Assembly (NCBI GenBank): GCA_029245955.1
Contig: JAQWOH010000025.1
Location: forward strand, 154,645 to 218,644
Origin: Fuerstiella sp.
Lineage (GTDB): Bacteria > Planctomycetota > Planctomycetia > Planctomycetales > Planctomycetaceae
Direction: 5' to 3'
DNA length: 64,000 nucleotides
Each line of letters starts with the position of its first letter. Position 1 is the stretch's first letter. This document shows, one piece after another, positions 55,339-63,552 of the stretch. The notes beneath the pieces are model-generated. The model was not told the DNA's origin and did no database searches. It saw only the letters and a list, made by a program, of their open reading frames with translations. The translations under genes and the position numbers were made by a program.

Positions 55339-56433
55339 ATGTCCGCTGATACCACCACGATTTCCATGCCTTCTGCCTGGGCTGATATGGCCGATTCTGT
55401 TCTCGGCGGTGCGCCGTTGTCCCGTGAAGCTGCGTTGAGCCTGCTGGAGGCGGGCGACGACCAGCTGCTGTCGATTCTGGACGCGGCATTCCGTGTGCGA
55501 AAAAAACACTTTGGGACCAGTGTGCAGTTGTATTATCTGAAGAATGCCAAAAGCGGTTTGTGTCCGGAAGACTGCGGCTATTGTTCGCAGGCGAAGGATT
55601 CTGAAGCGTCTATCGAGAAGTACGCCATGCTGAACACTGAACGCCTGATGGACGGCGCTCGGAAAGCATACGAAAGTAAAGCCCGCACATACTGCATCGT
55701 GGCCAGTGGACGCGGTCCGTCAGACCGCGAAGTCGAACATGTCTGCAATGTTGTGCGACAGGTAAAAAGCGAATTCGGGCTGCACATCTGCTGCTGTCTT
55801 GGTCTGCTGCAGCCGGAACAGGCCGTGAAGCTGAAGAAAGCGGGGGTCGATCGGGTCAACCATAATCTCAACACCAGTGAACGATTTCACGATCAGATTG
55901 TGTCCACTCACACTTTCAAAGATCGGCTTGAGACCCTGGACACCTGTCGTGACGTCGGGCTCGAACTGTGTGCCGGAATGATTGTCGGCATGGGGGAAAC
56001 AAGAGAAGACGTTGTCGATGTGGCGTTGAAGCTGGCGGAACTGGATGTTGCTTCGATTCCTGTTAACTTTCTGATTCCGATTGAAGGTGCCCAACTGGGC
56101 CGACCTGTCGATCTGGACCCGCGTTATTGTCTGAAGGTGCTGGCGATGTTTCGTCTGACCAATCCTCAGACGGAGCTGCGAATTGCAGGCGGGCGCGAGG
56201 TCAATCTGCGCAGCATGCAGACCATGGGACTGTACCCGGCGAATTCCATGTTTGTGAGCGACTATCTGACCACTCCAGGGCAGCAGGCCGCTGAAGATTT
56301 CAACATGATTCGTGATTTAGGTTTTGAAATTACGGCTGGTGATTACGAATCCGCTCAGTTGCTGAAGCAACTTGATCAGCCACATCAGGTCAGTCAATGT
56401 GCGGAGAAGCCGAGTTCTTCCTGCTGTGGTTGA
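55339..56433 (+). CDS. bioB: biotin synthase
   Basis: A 364-residue radical-SAM enzyme that inserts sulphur into dethiobiotin to give biotin. The 4Fe-4S cluster motif is CPEDCGYC (Cys75, Cys79, Cys82). Other conserved parts are HICCCLGLL (residue ~152), VNHNLNTSERFH (Asn-rich site) and REVNLRSMQ (residue ~295), where the [2Fe-2S] arginine sits. The N-terminal ~25 residues and a Cys-rich end (SSSCCG) are extensions. ATG at 55339; a TTG lies directly before it. bioD is at 60823; the other biotin genes are not in the window. Confidence 0.96.
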   Translation: MSADTTTISMPSAWADMADSVLGGAPLSREAALSLLEAGDDQLLSILDAAFRVRKKHFGTSVQLYYLKNAKSGLCPEDCGYCSQAKDSEASIEKYAMLNTERLMDGARKAYESKARTYCIVASGRGPSDREVEHVCNVVRQVKSEFGLHICCCLGLLQPEQAVKLKKAGVDRVNHNLNTSERFHDQIVSTHTFKDRLETLDTCRDVGLELCAGMIVGMGETREDVVDVALKLAELDVASIPVNFLIPIEGAQLGRPVDLDPRYCLKVLAMFRLTNPQTELRIAGGREVNLRSMQTMGLYPANSMFVSDYLTTPGQQAAEDFNMIRDLGFEITAGDYESAQLLKQLDQPHQVSQCAEKPSSSCCG

Positions 56434-56657
56434 GTCTGAATGGCCGTGGCAGCTGTTGTGACTCTGGAGATTCTGCGGCCATGAATGCCCTGAAATCGGC
56501 TTCAGTCATGTGTACATTCGATCCTATCCTTTGGGAATCGTCCTAAAATCCAGCATTGCGGGGAAAAACTGGTCGAAGCCAGGCGTCTTTCGGCGTTTAC
56601 TTGGCAACAACGGCAATCTGGCTGTTTTCTGATGACCGTCTTTTTACAGCAGGATCG

Positions 56658-58328
56658 ATGGACGAATCCGGCTCTGTAACTGAAGCCTTCGAAAGCGGCG
56701 CTGCGGGCGTTGGAGGCCAGACTGCGTCGGGATCCGATTCTTCACCGGCGTCAGCGCCTTCCGTGCTGCAGCAGGTGCGGCAAAAGACCCAGCGGAAACG
56801 ACGACGCGGGCAACCGCCTGGCTGGACGCTCTGGCTTGCTGGAAAAGCCAGTCAGAGTGGTGGCATGATTACTCACACGCTGCCTGTCTGGTTGATGGAA
56901 CACCGGCACCAGTTTCTTACGTTGGCGGTCAGTTTCATATTTCATTTGGCCCTGGCGTTCGTGATGGCATTATGGGTCATGCCACCGGACGCGGCTGAGC
57001 AGCTCTACGGTCTGATCGTGACGCGCGTTGATGCAGATGCCGAGGCTCCGCTGGAAGTGATTGAGATCGAAGCCATCCTGCAGCCGGATTCGCTGCAGGA
57101 TCTGGACACGAACAGCAATATGAAGGAGTTGATTTCAGAACTTGATAATGAACTAAGAAACGATTTATCGATCGACACACAGGACCGCGACTTCACGCTT
57201 GAACTGGAACCCACCGATGCTGAGATGAAGGTGCTGTACAAGCAGGGCGAATTCGGCGGCCGTTCTGAAGCTGGTAAACGAGCTGCAGTAAAAAAATACG
57301 GCGGCACTGTCGACAGTGAAAAAGCCGTTGTGTCGGGTCTGAAGTGGTTGCAGAAGATTCAGCGGAAGGACGGTTCATGGAGTTTCGCTGCCCAGGGACC
57401 GGGAGCCGTAGTCGGACGCTTTCGAAAGACGGAAGTCGGTGCAACATCACTGGCACTGCTTTGCTTTCTGGGCGCGGGGCACACTCATGCCCAGGACGGG
57501 CCGTATCGGGAGACTGTTGTCAATGGCCTGGAGTTTATCGCTGCAAATGCGACGGTGACACAGGGTACTGCGGACCTCCGTGGCGAGTCCGAAGGAAATG
57601 CCGGAATGTATGTGCAGGGTCTGGCAACGATCTGTCTGAGTGAAGCACATGCTCTGGAGCACAACGACAAGAATCTGACAAAGCTGACTGAGATGGCCGT
57701 CAGGTTCATCGAGCGGGCTCAGAATCCAATCACAGGTGGCTGGCGTTACAAACCACGAGATGACACCAGTGACACATCAGTGGTGGGTTGGGAGGTTATG
57801 GCGCTGCAGAGTGCCAAGTCGGGAAGGATTCGCGTTTCCAGCAAGTCACTGCGGCTGGCCCGTGAGTTCCTTCGCAGCGCTCAGGCAGACGACGAAGGTT
57901 CGCTGTATGCGTACGTGCCCGGCAATGCAGCCAAGCCGTCAATGACTGCGGTCGGTCTTCTGTGTCGGATGTATCTTGGCTGGCGCAATGACAACCCGGC
58001 GCTCAAGAAAGGCGTGCAGTATCTGGCGGGTCGCGGCCCCAATCGGAACGACATGTACTATAACTATTATGCCACCCAGGTGTTGCATCACTGGGGTGGT
58101 GCTCTGTGGAAAACATGGAACCAGGAACTTCGAGAACATCTTGTCCGCAGTCAGATCACTGATGGTCCGGCCGCCGGCAGTTGGCGCCCCGTCGGTCCTC
58201 ATTCGGACACGGGAGGGCAGTTGTACCAGACGACGTTGTCGATCCTCACGCTGGAGGTTTACTACCGCCACCTTCCGATCTACCAGCGGCTGCAGCAGGA
58301 ACCGAGCGATCCGACGGTCCTGGAATGA
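56658..58328 (+). CDS. membrane-anchored prenyltransferase/squalene-oxidase-repeat protein
   Basis: A 556-residue protein with a cytosolic, Ser/Arg-rich N-terminus (~60-80 residues), a transmembrane segment near residues 93-115 (FLTLAVSFIFHLALAFVMAL) and an acidic linker of beta strands. From about residue 215 an alpha/alpha toroid with squalene-hopene-cyclase-type repeats follows (VVSGLKWLQKIQRKDGSWSF, NPITGGWRYKP, VVGWEVMALQSAK). The transmembrane start resembles TonB-type anchors (SFIFHLALAF). No DxDD catalytic motif for cyclisation is seen, so it is probably not a cyclase. The ATG at 56658 has AGGA upstream. A common planctomycete protein class of unknown role. Confidence 0.8.
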   Translation: MDESGSVTEAFESGAAGVGGQTASGSDSSPASAPSVLQQVRQKTQRKRRRGQPPGWTLWLAGKASQSGGMITHTLPVWLMEHRHQFLTLAVSFIFHLALAFVMALWVMPPDAAEQLYGLIVTRVDADAEAPLEVIEIEAILQPDSLQDLDTNSNMKELISELDNELRNDLSIDTQDRDFTLELEPTDAEMKVLYKQGEFGGRSEAGKRAAVKKYGGTVDSEKAVVSGLKWLQKIQRKDGSWSFAAQGPGAVVGRFRKTEVGATSLALLCFLGAGHTHAQDGPYRETVVNGLEFIAANATVTQGTADLRGESEGNAGMYVQGLATICLSEAHALEHNDKNLTKLTEMAVRFIERAQNPITGGWRYKPRDDTSDTSVVGWEVMALQSAKSGRIRVSSKSLRLAREFLRSAQADDEGSLYAYVPGNAAKPSMTAVGLLCRMYLGWRNDNPALKKGVQYLAGRGPNRNDMYYNYYATQVLHHWGGALWKTWNQELREHLVRSQITDGPAAGSWRPVGPHSDTGGQLYQTTLSILTLEVYYRHLPIYQRLQQEPSDPTVLE

Positions 58329-58618
58329 ACGCAATCGGATATTGCGCGCCATATCTGATGACTCCGAAGGTGATGCGGATCCGAGCTTGTGGCATGAAAA
58401 CGGCTGCTCTGTCTCCAAAACTGTCCTGTGTCGTCGATTCCTGCCGCAAAATTGACTGAAAATCACAATCAGGACTTAACCGGGCGGCAGTCCCGTGAAA
58501 CAATATGTTTCAAACATGACTCGACTGAGATGGCTCGCGGGAGCTGCCTCAGTCGTTTTTCTTTTTACGACGCACATACAGTGCGAATCGTCTTCGATCC
58601 GGAAACGAACTGAAGAAT

Positions 58619-59536
58619 ATGACAAGGCATCTGACGTCTCTTTACGATCTGACGCCTCAGGACGTGCTGGCTATTCTCGACCGTGCAGCTGACCTGAAGA
58701 CGAAGTACAGAAACGGTGTTTGTCCGCAGTTGTTGCAGGGACGAGTCCTTGCACAAATGTTTGAAAAGCCGTCACTCAGGACTCGCAACAGTTTTGAAGC
58801 CGCCATGATCAACCTTGGCGGAGCCGGCATTTTTCTCACGACCGAGGAAGCCGGGCTGAACGGTCGAGAGTCACTGCGGGATGTTGCAACCGTACTTAGC
58901 TCGTATAGTGCCATTATCACCATGCGCACATTCTCTCAGCAGTTGATCGAAGATTTCGCGAAGATCAGCAGCTGTCCGGTCATTAACGCTCTTTCCGATG
59001 AACGTCATCCATGCCAGGCACTGACCGACCTTCTGACAATTCGTGAAACGTTCGGGCGACTGCAGGGTCTGCACTTGGTTTTTGTCGGAGACGGCAATAA
59101 TGTTGCGATGTCACTGGCAATCGCATCCGCCATGATCGGAATGAAGTTTACACTGGCGGTACCACAGGGATTCGCAATGTCAGACGAATTCTGTTCTGAT
59201 CTGTCACACCGATTTCCGGAATCGAAAGTGGATCAGGTGCACGATCCAACGTCAGCCGTTGCCACGGCTGACGTTATCTATACGGACGTGTGGGCCAGTA
59301 TGGGGCAGGAAGAAGAAGCCGATCGCAGAAAACGGGCCTTTGTCCGGTTTCAGGTTAATACCGAGCTGATGAGTCATGCTCCTGAAGGAGCAAAGTTTAT
59401 GCACGATTTACCGGCAAAACGCGGCCTTGAAGTCACAGACGACGTGATGGACGGCAGCAGTAGTATCGTGTTTCAGCAGGCAGAGAATCGAATGCATCTG
59501 GCACGAGGTTTGTTTGCCTGGCTGCTGGCTCAATGA
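58619..59536 (+). CDS. argF: ornithine carbamoyltransferase
   Basis: A 305-residue enzyme that makes citrulline from ornithine and carbamoyl phosphate in arginine synthesis. The carbamoyl-phosphate loop is SLRTR (residues 52-56; usual form STRTR). Other sites are HPCQAL (~residue 134), DVWASMGQEEE for ornithine binding (~225) and HDLPAKRG (~260), where the usual HCLP is HDLP. It overlaps the following esterase by four bases. The HDLP variant and its normal fold suggest that it remains functional, but kinetics cannot be guessed. Confidence 0.93.
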   Translation: MTRHLTSLYDLTPQDVLAILDRAADLKTKYRNGVCPQLLQGRVLAQMFEKPSLRTRNSFEAAMINLGGAGIFLTTEEAGLNGRESLRDVATVLSSYSAIITMRTFSQQLIEDFAKISSCPVINALSDERHPCQALTDLLTIRETFGRLQGLHLVFVGDGNNVAMSLAIASAMIGMKFTLAVPQGFAMSDEFCSDLSHRFPESKVDQVHDPTSAVATADVIYTDVWASMGQEEEADRRKRAFVRFQVNTELMSHAPEGAKFMHDLPAKRGLEVTDDVMDGSSSIVFQQAENRMHLARGLFAWLLAQ

Positions 59537-60390
59537 GAAAACTGCAAGACCAGTGGAATGCGGTGACCGAATCGCGCTGGTGTCTGCTTGCTGTTGTGTT
59601 TGTTGTCGTCAGCGCGGCGCCCGCATTCTGTCAGGATGATCTGTCACATTCTCCAGCCAAAACCCACGACGTGTCTTCAGAATGGCAGGTCGAAGCTACG
59701 GTTATCAGGGTGTTGACGCCGCATGACATCCGGCCCGACCGCAGGTATCGAGTGCTGTATGTGCTGCCCGTTGAAAGCCGGTTGACAACGCGATGGGGGG
59801 ACAGCATCACAGAAACTATCAAACACGACCTGCACAACAAGCATCAGCTGATCTGCGTCTTTCCGACCTTTGCTGACCTCCCGTGGTATGCAGATCACCC
59901 CACGGACAGGCAGCTCAGGCAGGAAACCTATCTGCTGCGGGAGGTTGTGCCGTTGATCGAAGCAGAGTATCCGGCGCGGACTGACGTGTCCGGTCGGTTG
60001 CTGGTGGGCTTCAGTAAGTCCGGCTGGGGCGCGTGGAGCCTGTTACTGCGCAATCCGCAGTTCTTTGGCAGGGCTGCGGCTTTCGATGCTCCAATGATGA
60101 TGGACGCGCCGGGGAAGTACGGTTCCGGCCCGATATTCGGTACTCCTGAGAATTTCTTCAATTACCAGGTCAGTCGTCAGCTGAAACTGCGTGCATCTGA
60201 ACTTAAGCAAACCAGGCCTCGCCTTGCCCTGTTCGGAAAGGGAAACTTTCAGGATGATCATGAACGAGTGGCCGAACTGCTGCAGATACTGCAGATTCCG
60301 CATCATCAAGACGATTCGACCGAGAGAGAACATTCCTGGCACAGCGGATGGTTGCCGAATGCCGTGCACTGGCTGGCAGGTGCACAGTGA
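59533..60390 (+). CDS. exported esterase of the alpha/beta-hydrolase fold (esterase D-like)
   Basis: A 285-residue protein with an N-terminal signal peptide (CLLAVVFVVVSAAPAFC, cleavage near residue 33). Fold landmarks are YRVLYVLPVESRLTTRWGD (residue ~72), VGFSKSGWGAWSLLL with the nucleophile Ser161, AAAFDAPMM and an acidic residue, then EHSWHSGW near the C-terminus with a candidate histidine. It resembles the esterase D / acetylxylan-esterase-like proteins (CE1-type). It is read with argF through an ATGA overlap, although no shared pathway is apparent. Substrate unknown. Confidence 0.82.
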   Translation: MRKLQDQWNAVTESRWCLLAVVFVVVSAAPAFCQDDLSHSPAKTHDVSSEWQVEATVIRVLTPHDIRPDRRYRVLYVLPVESRLTTRWGDSITETIKHDLHNKHQLICVFPTFADLPWYADHPTDRQLRQETYLLREVVPLIEAEYPARTDVSGRLLVGFSKSGWGAWSLLLRNPQFFGRAAAFDAPMMMDAPGKYGSGPIFGTPENFFNYQVSRQLKLRASELKQTRPRLALFGKGNFQDDHERVAELLQILQIPHHQDDSTEREHSWHSGWLPNAVHWLAGAQ

Positions 60391-60580
60391 CCGTTTGTGT
60401 GCTCAGAGCGACGCTGTCATGAATATTCGATTGATCGCCGATGCCGGTGATTCAATAGCGAACAGGACAGTAATGAGTTTATACTGCTGACGCATCTGTG
60501 CGTGGTTTTTCATTCTGAAGGCGGGAATCCTGCTGATAAGATTCCTGCGGTTTCCAAATTTGTCTGATCCTGAATCTGAT

Positions 60581-60817
60581 ATGGCATTCGAATACGAAAA
60601 AGTAAAGGGCATTCTGGTGTGTCCCAGATGCAAGGGGGAACTTGTTCACGATGGCGATACGCTGGTGTGTGTGAACCCTGAGACGCGCTGGAGTTACCCG
60701 ATTGTCGATGACATTCCGCGACTGCTGGTGGACGAAGCGAAAGAGTTGTCAGTTGACGACTGGCGTGAGGTCATGCAGCGACAGGGACGTGACGCCAGTA
60801 CAGGGCTGCCAGGCTGA
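60581..60817 (+). CDS. Trm112/UPF0434-like small protein
   Basis: A 78-residue protein with a zinc-ribbon-like opening (ILVCPRCKGELVHDGDTLVC) and the DIPRLLVDEA ending of the Trm112 family. In bacteria, members act as activators or partners of methyltransferases; a partner is not evident here. The ATG at 60581 gives the canonical start; a TTG 21 bases upstream is possible. It lies directly ahead of bioD (five bases apart). Confidence 0.88.
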   Translation: MAFEYEKVKGILVCPRCKGELVHDGDTLVCVNPETRWSYPIVDDIPRLLVDEAKELSVDDWREVMQRQGRDASTGLPG

Positions 60818-60822
60818 TCGTT

Positions 60823-61521
60823 GTGCAGACACTATTTGTAACAGGTACGGACACAAGCGTGGGCAAGTCATGGGTGGCCAGTCTCATTCTGCGCCAGTTA
60901 CGGCAGGATGGTGTCAGGATCGGAGCATACAAGCCTGTCTGCAGCGGTGCAGAAGTCATGGACGACGGCTCGAGAGTGTGGTCAGACGTGACGGTTCTGG
61001 CAGACGCTATCAACTGGCCGGGAGAACTGGACGCAATTTGCCCACAACGATTTATACATGCTGTCGCGCCCAATGTGGCGGCCGGGCTGGAAGGGCGCGA
61101 AGTCGGCGACGAACTGCTGCGCACAGGACTTCAGGGCTGGGAAGGCATCGCGGATTATGTTGTTGTTGAAGGCGCTGGCGGGTTGTTATGCCCCCTTTCT
61201 GCCCGCACCACGGTGGCCGATCTGGCTGCTGAATTGCGGGCACCGTTGATCATTGTGGCCCCAAATCGGCTGGGGGTTATCAATCATACTCTGCTGACGG
61301 TGGAAGTTGCCCGCCGTCGAGAGCTGACGACAGCAGCCATTGTGCTGAACTGTTGCGACGTTGTGGATGTTGATTCTGATCCGTCTGTCAGTACGAACCA
61401 AAAGCAACTTCAGCATTGGCTACCCGAAGTGCCGATCCTTGAGTGTCGACATGCAGCCAGCCGCCTGGTTAACCAGTCTGTTGTTCAAACAGACGAACTA
61501 CTTGAGTTCTTCGGGGCATAG
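60823..61521 (+). CDS. bioD: dethiobiotin synthetase
   Basis: A 232-residue ATP-dependent enzyme that closes the ureido ring of dethiobiotin, the step before BioB. The P-loop is GTDTSVGKS (residue ~8-16). Other conserved parts are YKPVCSGAE (residue ~37, Lys for carbamate) and VEGAGGLLCPLS (residue ~115, with GAGG). The GTG start follows five bases after the Trm112-like gene. The N-terminal domain and length match BioD. It is the second biotin gene in the window, separated from bioB by four unrelated genes. Confidence 0.94.
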   Translation: MQTLFVTGTDTSVGKSWVASLILRQLRQDGVRIGAYKPVCSGAEVMDDGSRVWSDVTVLADAINWPGELDAICPQRFIHAVAPNVAAGLEGREVGDELLRTGLQGWEGIADYVVVEGAGGLLCPLSARTTVADLAAELRAPLIIVAPNRLGVINHTLLTVEVARRRELTTAAIVLNCCDVVDVDSDPSVSTNQKQLQHWLPEVPILECRHAASRLVNQSVVQTDELLEFFGA

Positions 61522-61588
61522 GCACTGATTCGTTCACGCATGAGCCTCTGAATTACACCGTATTAACGTGCACTGGAGTACCGAGTTA

Positions 61589-62458
61589 ATGTCAATTCAG
61601 CGTGCTGAAGAGCTGAAGCGTGAATGGACCGACAAGCACGTTATTATCCGCCCGGGCGTTCCCGAACTGAAGCGTTTTGATGGTTTGGTCGGACGGGTTC
61701 GGACGGTTAATATGAACTGTCGGTTGTTAATTGAATTTGACACACCCGCGGATATCAGCTGGTACGATGTTGATCCGCTATTTGTCACGATAGTTGATTC
61801 GGGACCTATGGAACTATCGCGTGATGAGTCGGTCAATAGTACGAAATCCGGTACGAATACTGCTGCGGCTGTCAGTGCCACAACCGACGAAACGACCGCC
61901 GTTTCCGTCGCTGCAGACGCTTCCGTGTCGCCTCCGGGCTCTGCTCCCGGAATGAGTCCGTTGGATCAGATTCGCAAACAGGCCGCGGCTGCCGCAGCCC
62001 CTGGTGGTCCGGTGCGTCCGAGTGTCGTTGCACCGGATTCGAAAGTCTCTCAGGCGTCCGGTTTGGCACAGAAGTCGACCGCGGCAAGTCCGCTGGATCA
62101 GATTCGTCAGCAGGCCGCTGCCGGGAAATCTACAGCAGCGACGGGCGCGGCAGTATCCGACTCGCCTGCTCAGGTGGAAAATGTTCAGAAGTCGTCGCCG
62201 GCAACGCGTGGAGCGTCCGACACGTCTGTAACAGTGTCTGCGGATGATGCCGGCGAAGCGTCGACAACCATGGCGCAGGCGGCATCTGGTGATTCTGCTG
62301 ACGGTTCAGTTTTATCGTTCGACGGCAGCAATCCATTCGATCAGATTCGAGCCCAGGCTGCTGGTGAATCTGTCGGGGCGGGTAACTCCCATGGAACGCC
62401 GTCGATTTTTGACCATATTCGGGCTCAGGCCGCGGCTGACGAACCGGACACAGCTTAA
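61589..62458 (+). CDS. DQIR-repeat protein with N-terminal beta-barrel-like domain, function unknown
   Basis: A 289-residue protein of unknown role. Residues ~1-72 look like a small SH3-like domain (RPGVPELKRFDGLVGRVRTV, CRLLIEFDTPADISWYDVDP). A long Ala/Ser/Thr-rich linker follows. In it four copies of a short motif recur: SPLDQIRKQAA (residue ~123), SPLDQIRQQAA (~167), NPFDQIRAQAA (~248) and SIFDHIRAQAA (~272). The motif has an even pattern (small-P-hydrophobic-D-Q-I-R-x-Q-A-A), like a short linear binding motif. ATG at 61589; no strong ribosome binding site. It is the last gene before a terminator-like hairpin. Confidence 0.75.
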   Translation: MSIQRAEELKREWTDKHVIIRPGVPELKRFDGLVGRVRTVNMNCRLLIEFDTPADISWYDVDPLFVTIVDSGPMELSRDESVNSTKSGTNTAAAVSATTDETTAVSVAADASVSPPGSAPGMSPLDQIRKQAAAAAAPGGPVRPSVVAPDSKVSQASGLAQKSTAASPLDQIRQQAAAGKSTAATGAAVSDSPAQVENVQKSSPATRGASDTSVTVSADDAGEASTTMAQAASGDSADGSVLSFDGSNPFDQIRAQAAGESVGAGNSHGTPSIFDHIRAQAAADEPDTA

Positions 62459-62507
62459 AGAACGTTTCCATACTGAAATTTGATCCGGGTGCCCGGGGTT
62501 AGTGCGC

Positions 62508-62547
62508 AAGGAACCTTCGGGAAAGCGGATGCTTCCGAAGTTTCCTT
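62508..62547. terminator. imperfect hairpin between convergent genes
   Basis: aaggaaccttcgg (62508-62520) pairs with ccgaagtttcctt (62535-62547) with one mismatch and a 14-base loop. It lies about 50 bases after the DQIR-repeat stop and ahead of the convergent TIM-barrel gene, so it could end both transcripts. Confidence 0.6.
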
Positions 62548-62649
62548 TGTTCGGCACCGGTCACCTTCCGGAAGATTTGAAACCGCTGTTCGATAGTCGT
62601 TTCGTAATTTCCACGAGCCAGCATCGACTACGACAACAGTTAAATTGCT

Positions 62650-63531
62650 CTAAAGGTCCAGAACACGGTCCATTTGAGCGGCTATGTCCGCCAGTCGTTT
62701 TCGATCGCCGCCGGGTACTTCCGCAGTAGCCCAGCCGCGATAGTCGATCTTTAGTAGTTCCCTGCGGACCTTATCCCATTCGACGCTGCCTTCGCCCAGC
62801 GGCATGCCGAACCCCTTCCGCATGCCTTCGTTCATGGCGACGTTCAGGTCGTACTCTTTGATATCCAGTTTTGCGACTCGTTTGCCGAGCACTTCTATCC
62901 AGTGCTGCGGCCAGCCCCAGCGAACCACGTTGCCGACATCAAAATAAACCTGTACCCATGGGCTGTTCAGTTCATCAACAAAACGCAACATTGACAGTGG
63001 TTCGATCAGGTAAGATGCCCAGACGTTTTCAATAAGAATCTGAATTTCATTCTTCGCCGCATGATCCATCGCCCTTCGGATAATGTCCTGAGTCTCTTTG
63101 TAGTTCTGCATATAGCGGATTTTTCGATCGTATCTGACTACATGCAACACGCTGGTTGCGCCATAAAATCTGGCCTGGTCGATAGCACCGGCGATATCCG
63201 GATTGCTGGAATTCACGACGCCGTGTATTGGCAATCCGGTAGTTTCACTGGCTTTCGCCAGTTCCTTCACCTGCGCGACATCCGTTGGCTTCAACTGCGT
63301 TCGCGGCTCGACGCCGTCAAATCCCAGATCCTTCAGCATCTTCAGCTTATCAACGGCCGACAGTTTTTCGGTCACCATGTGATACTTAACGGCTTTGCGA
63401 ATGCGGTCGGTAAACTCGCCTGACCGATTGCTGGCCGCCACCACAGGCGCAACATCTCCGGCAGCAACAAGTCCCGCCGCTGCAGTGAGCGCCTGCCCGA
63501 CAAACGTACGACGCTGAAGGGGGTATGACAT
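62650..63531 (-). CDS. Tat-exported sugar phosphate isomerase/epimerase-like TIM-barrel protein
   Basis: A 293-residue protein with a twin-arginine-type signal (LQRRTFVGQALTAAAGLVAA). The body is an AP-endonuclease-2-like TIM barrel: LKDLGFDGVEPR near residue 70, ILIENVWASY (~165, metal Glu), VQVYFDVGNVVRWGWP (~193, Asp/His region), KLDIKEYD (~218) and AEVPGG (~270). Members epimerise or cleave sugars in the periplasm; a substrate cannot be named. The ATG at 63531 has GAGGAG six to ten bases upstream; a TTG lies directly before it. It is followed by the DUF1552 gene upstream on the same strand. Confidence 0.85.
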   Translation of the reverse strand: MSYPLQRRTFVGQALTAAAGLVAAGDVAPVVAASNRSGEFTDRIRKAVKYHMVTEKLSAVDKLKMLKDLGFDGVEPRTQLKPTDVAQVKELAKASETTGLPIHGVVNSSNPDIAGAIDQARFYGATSVLHVVRYDRKIRYMQNYKETQDIIRRAMDHAAKNEIQILIENVWASYLIEPLSMLRFVDELNSPWVQVYFDVGNVVRWGWPQHWIEVLGKRVAKLDIKEYDLNVAMNEGMRKGFGMPLGEGSVEWDKVRRELLKIDYRGWATAEVPGGDRKRLADIAAQMDRVLDL

Positions 63532-63552
63532 CAATAACTCCTCATCAGGAAC

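Noticed and set aside
58495..58692. A short frame with a signal-like start before argF
   Set aside because: It overlaps the argF start by over 70 bases, its hydrophobic stretch is weak, and it lacks a ribosome binding site.
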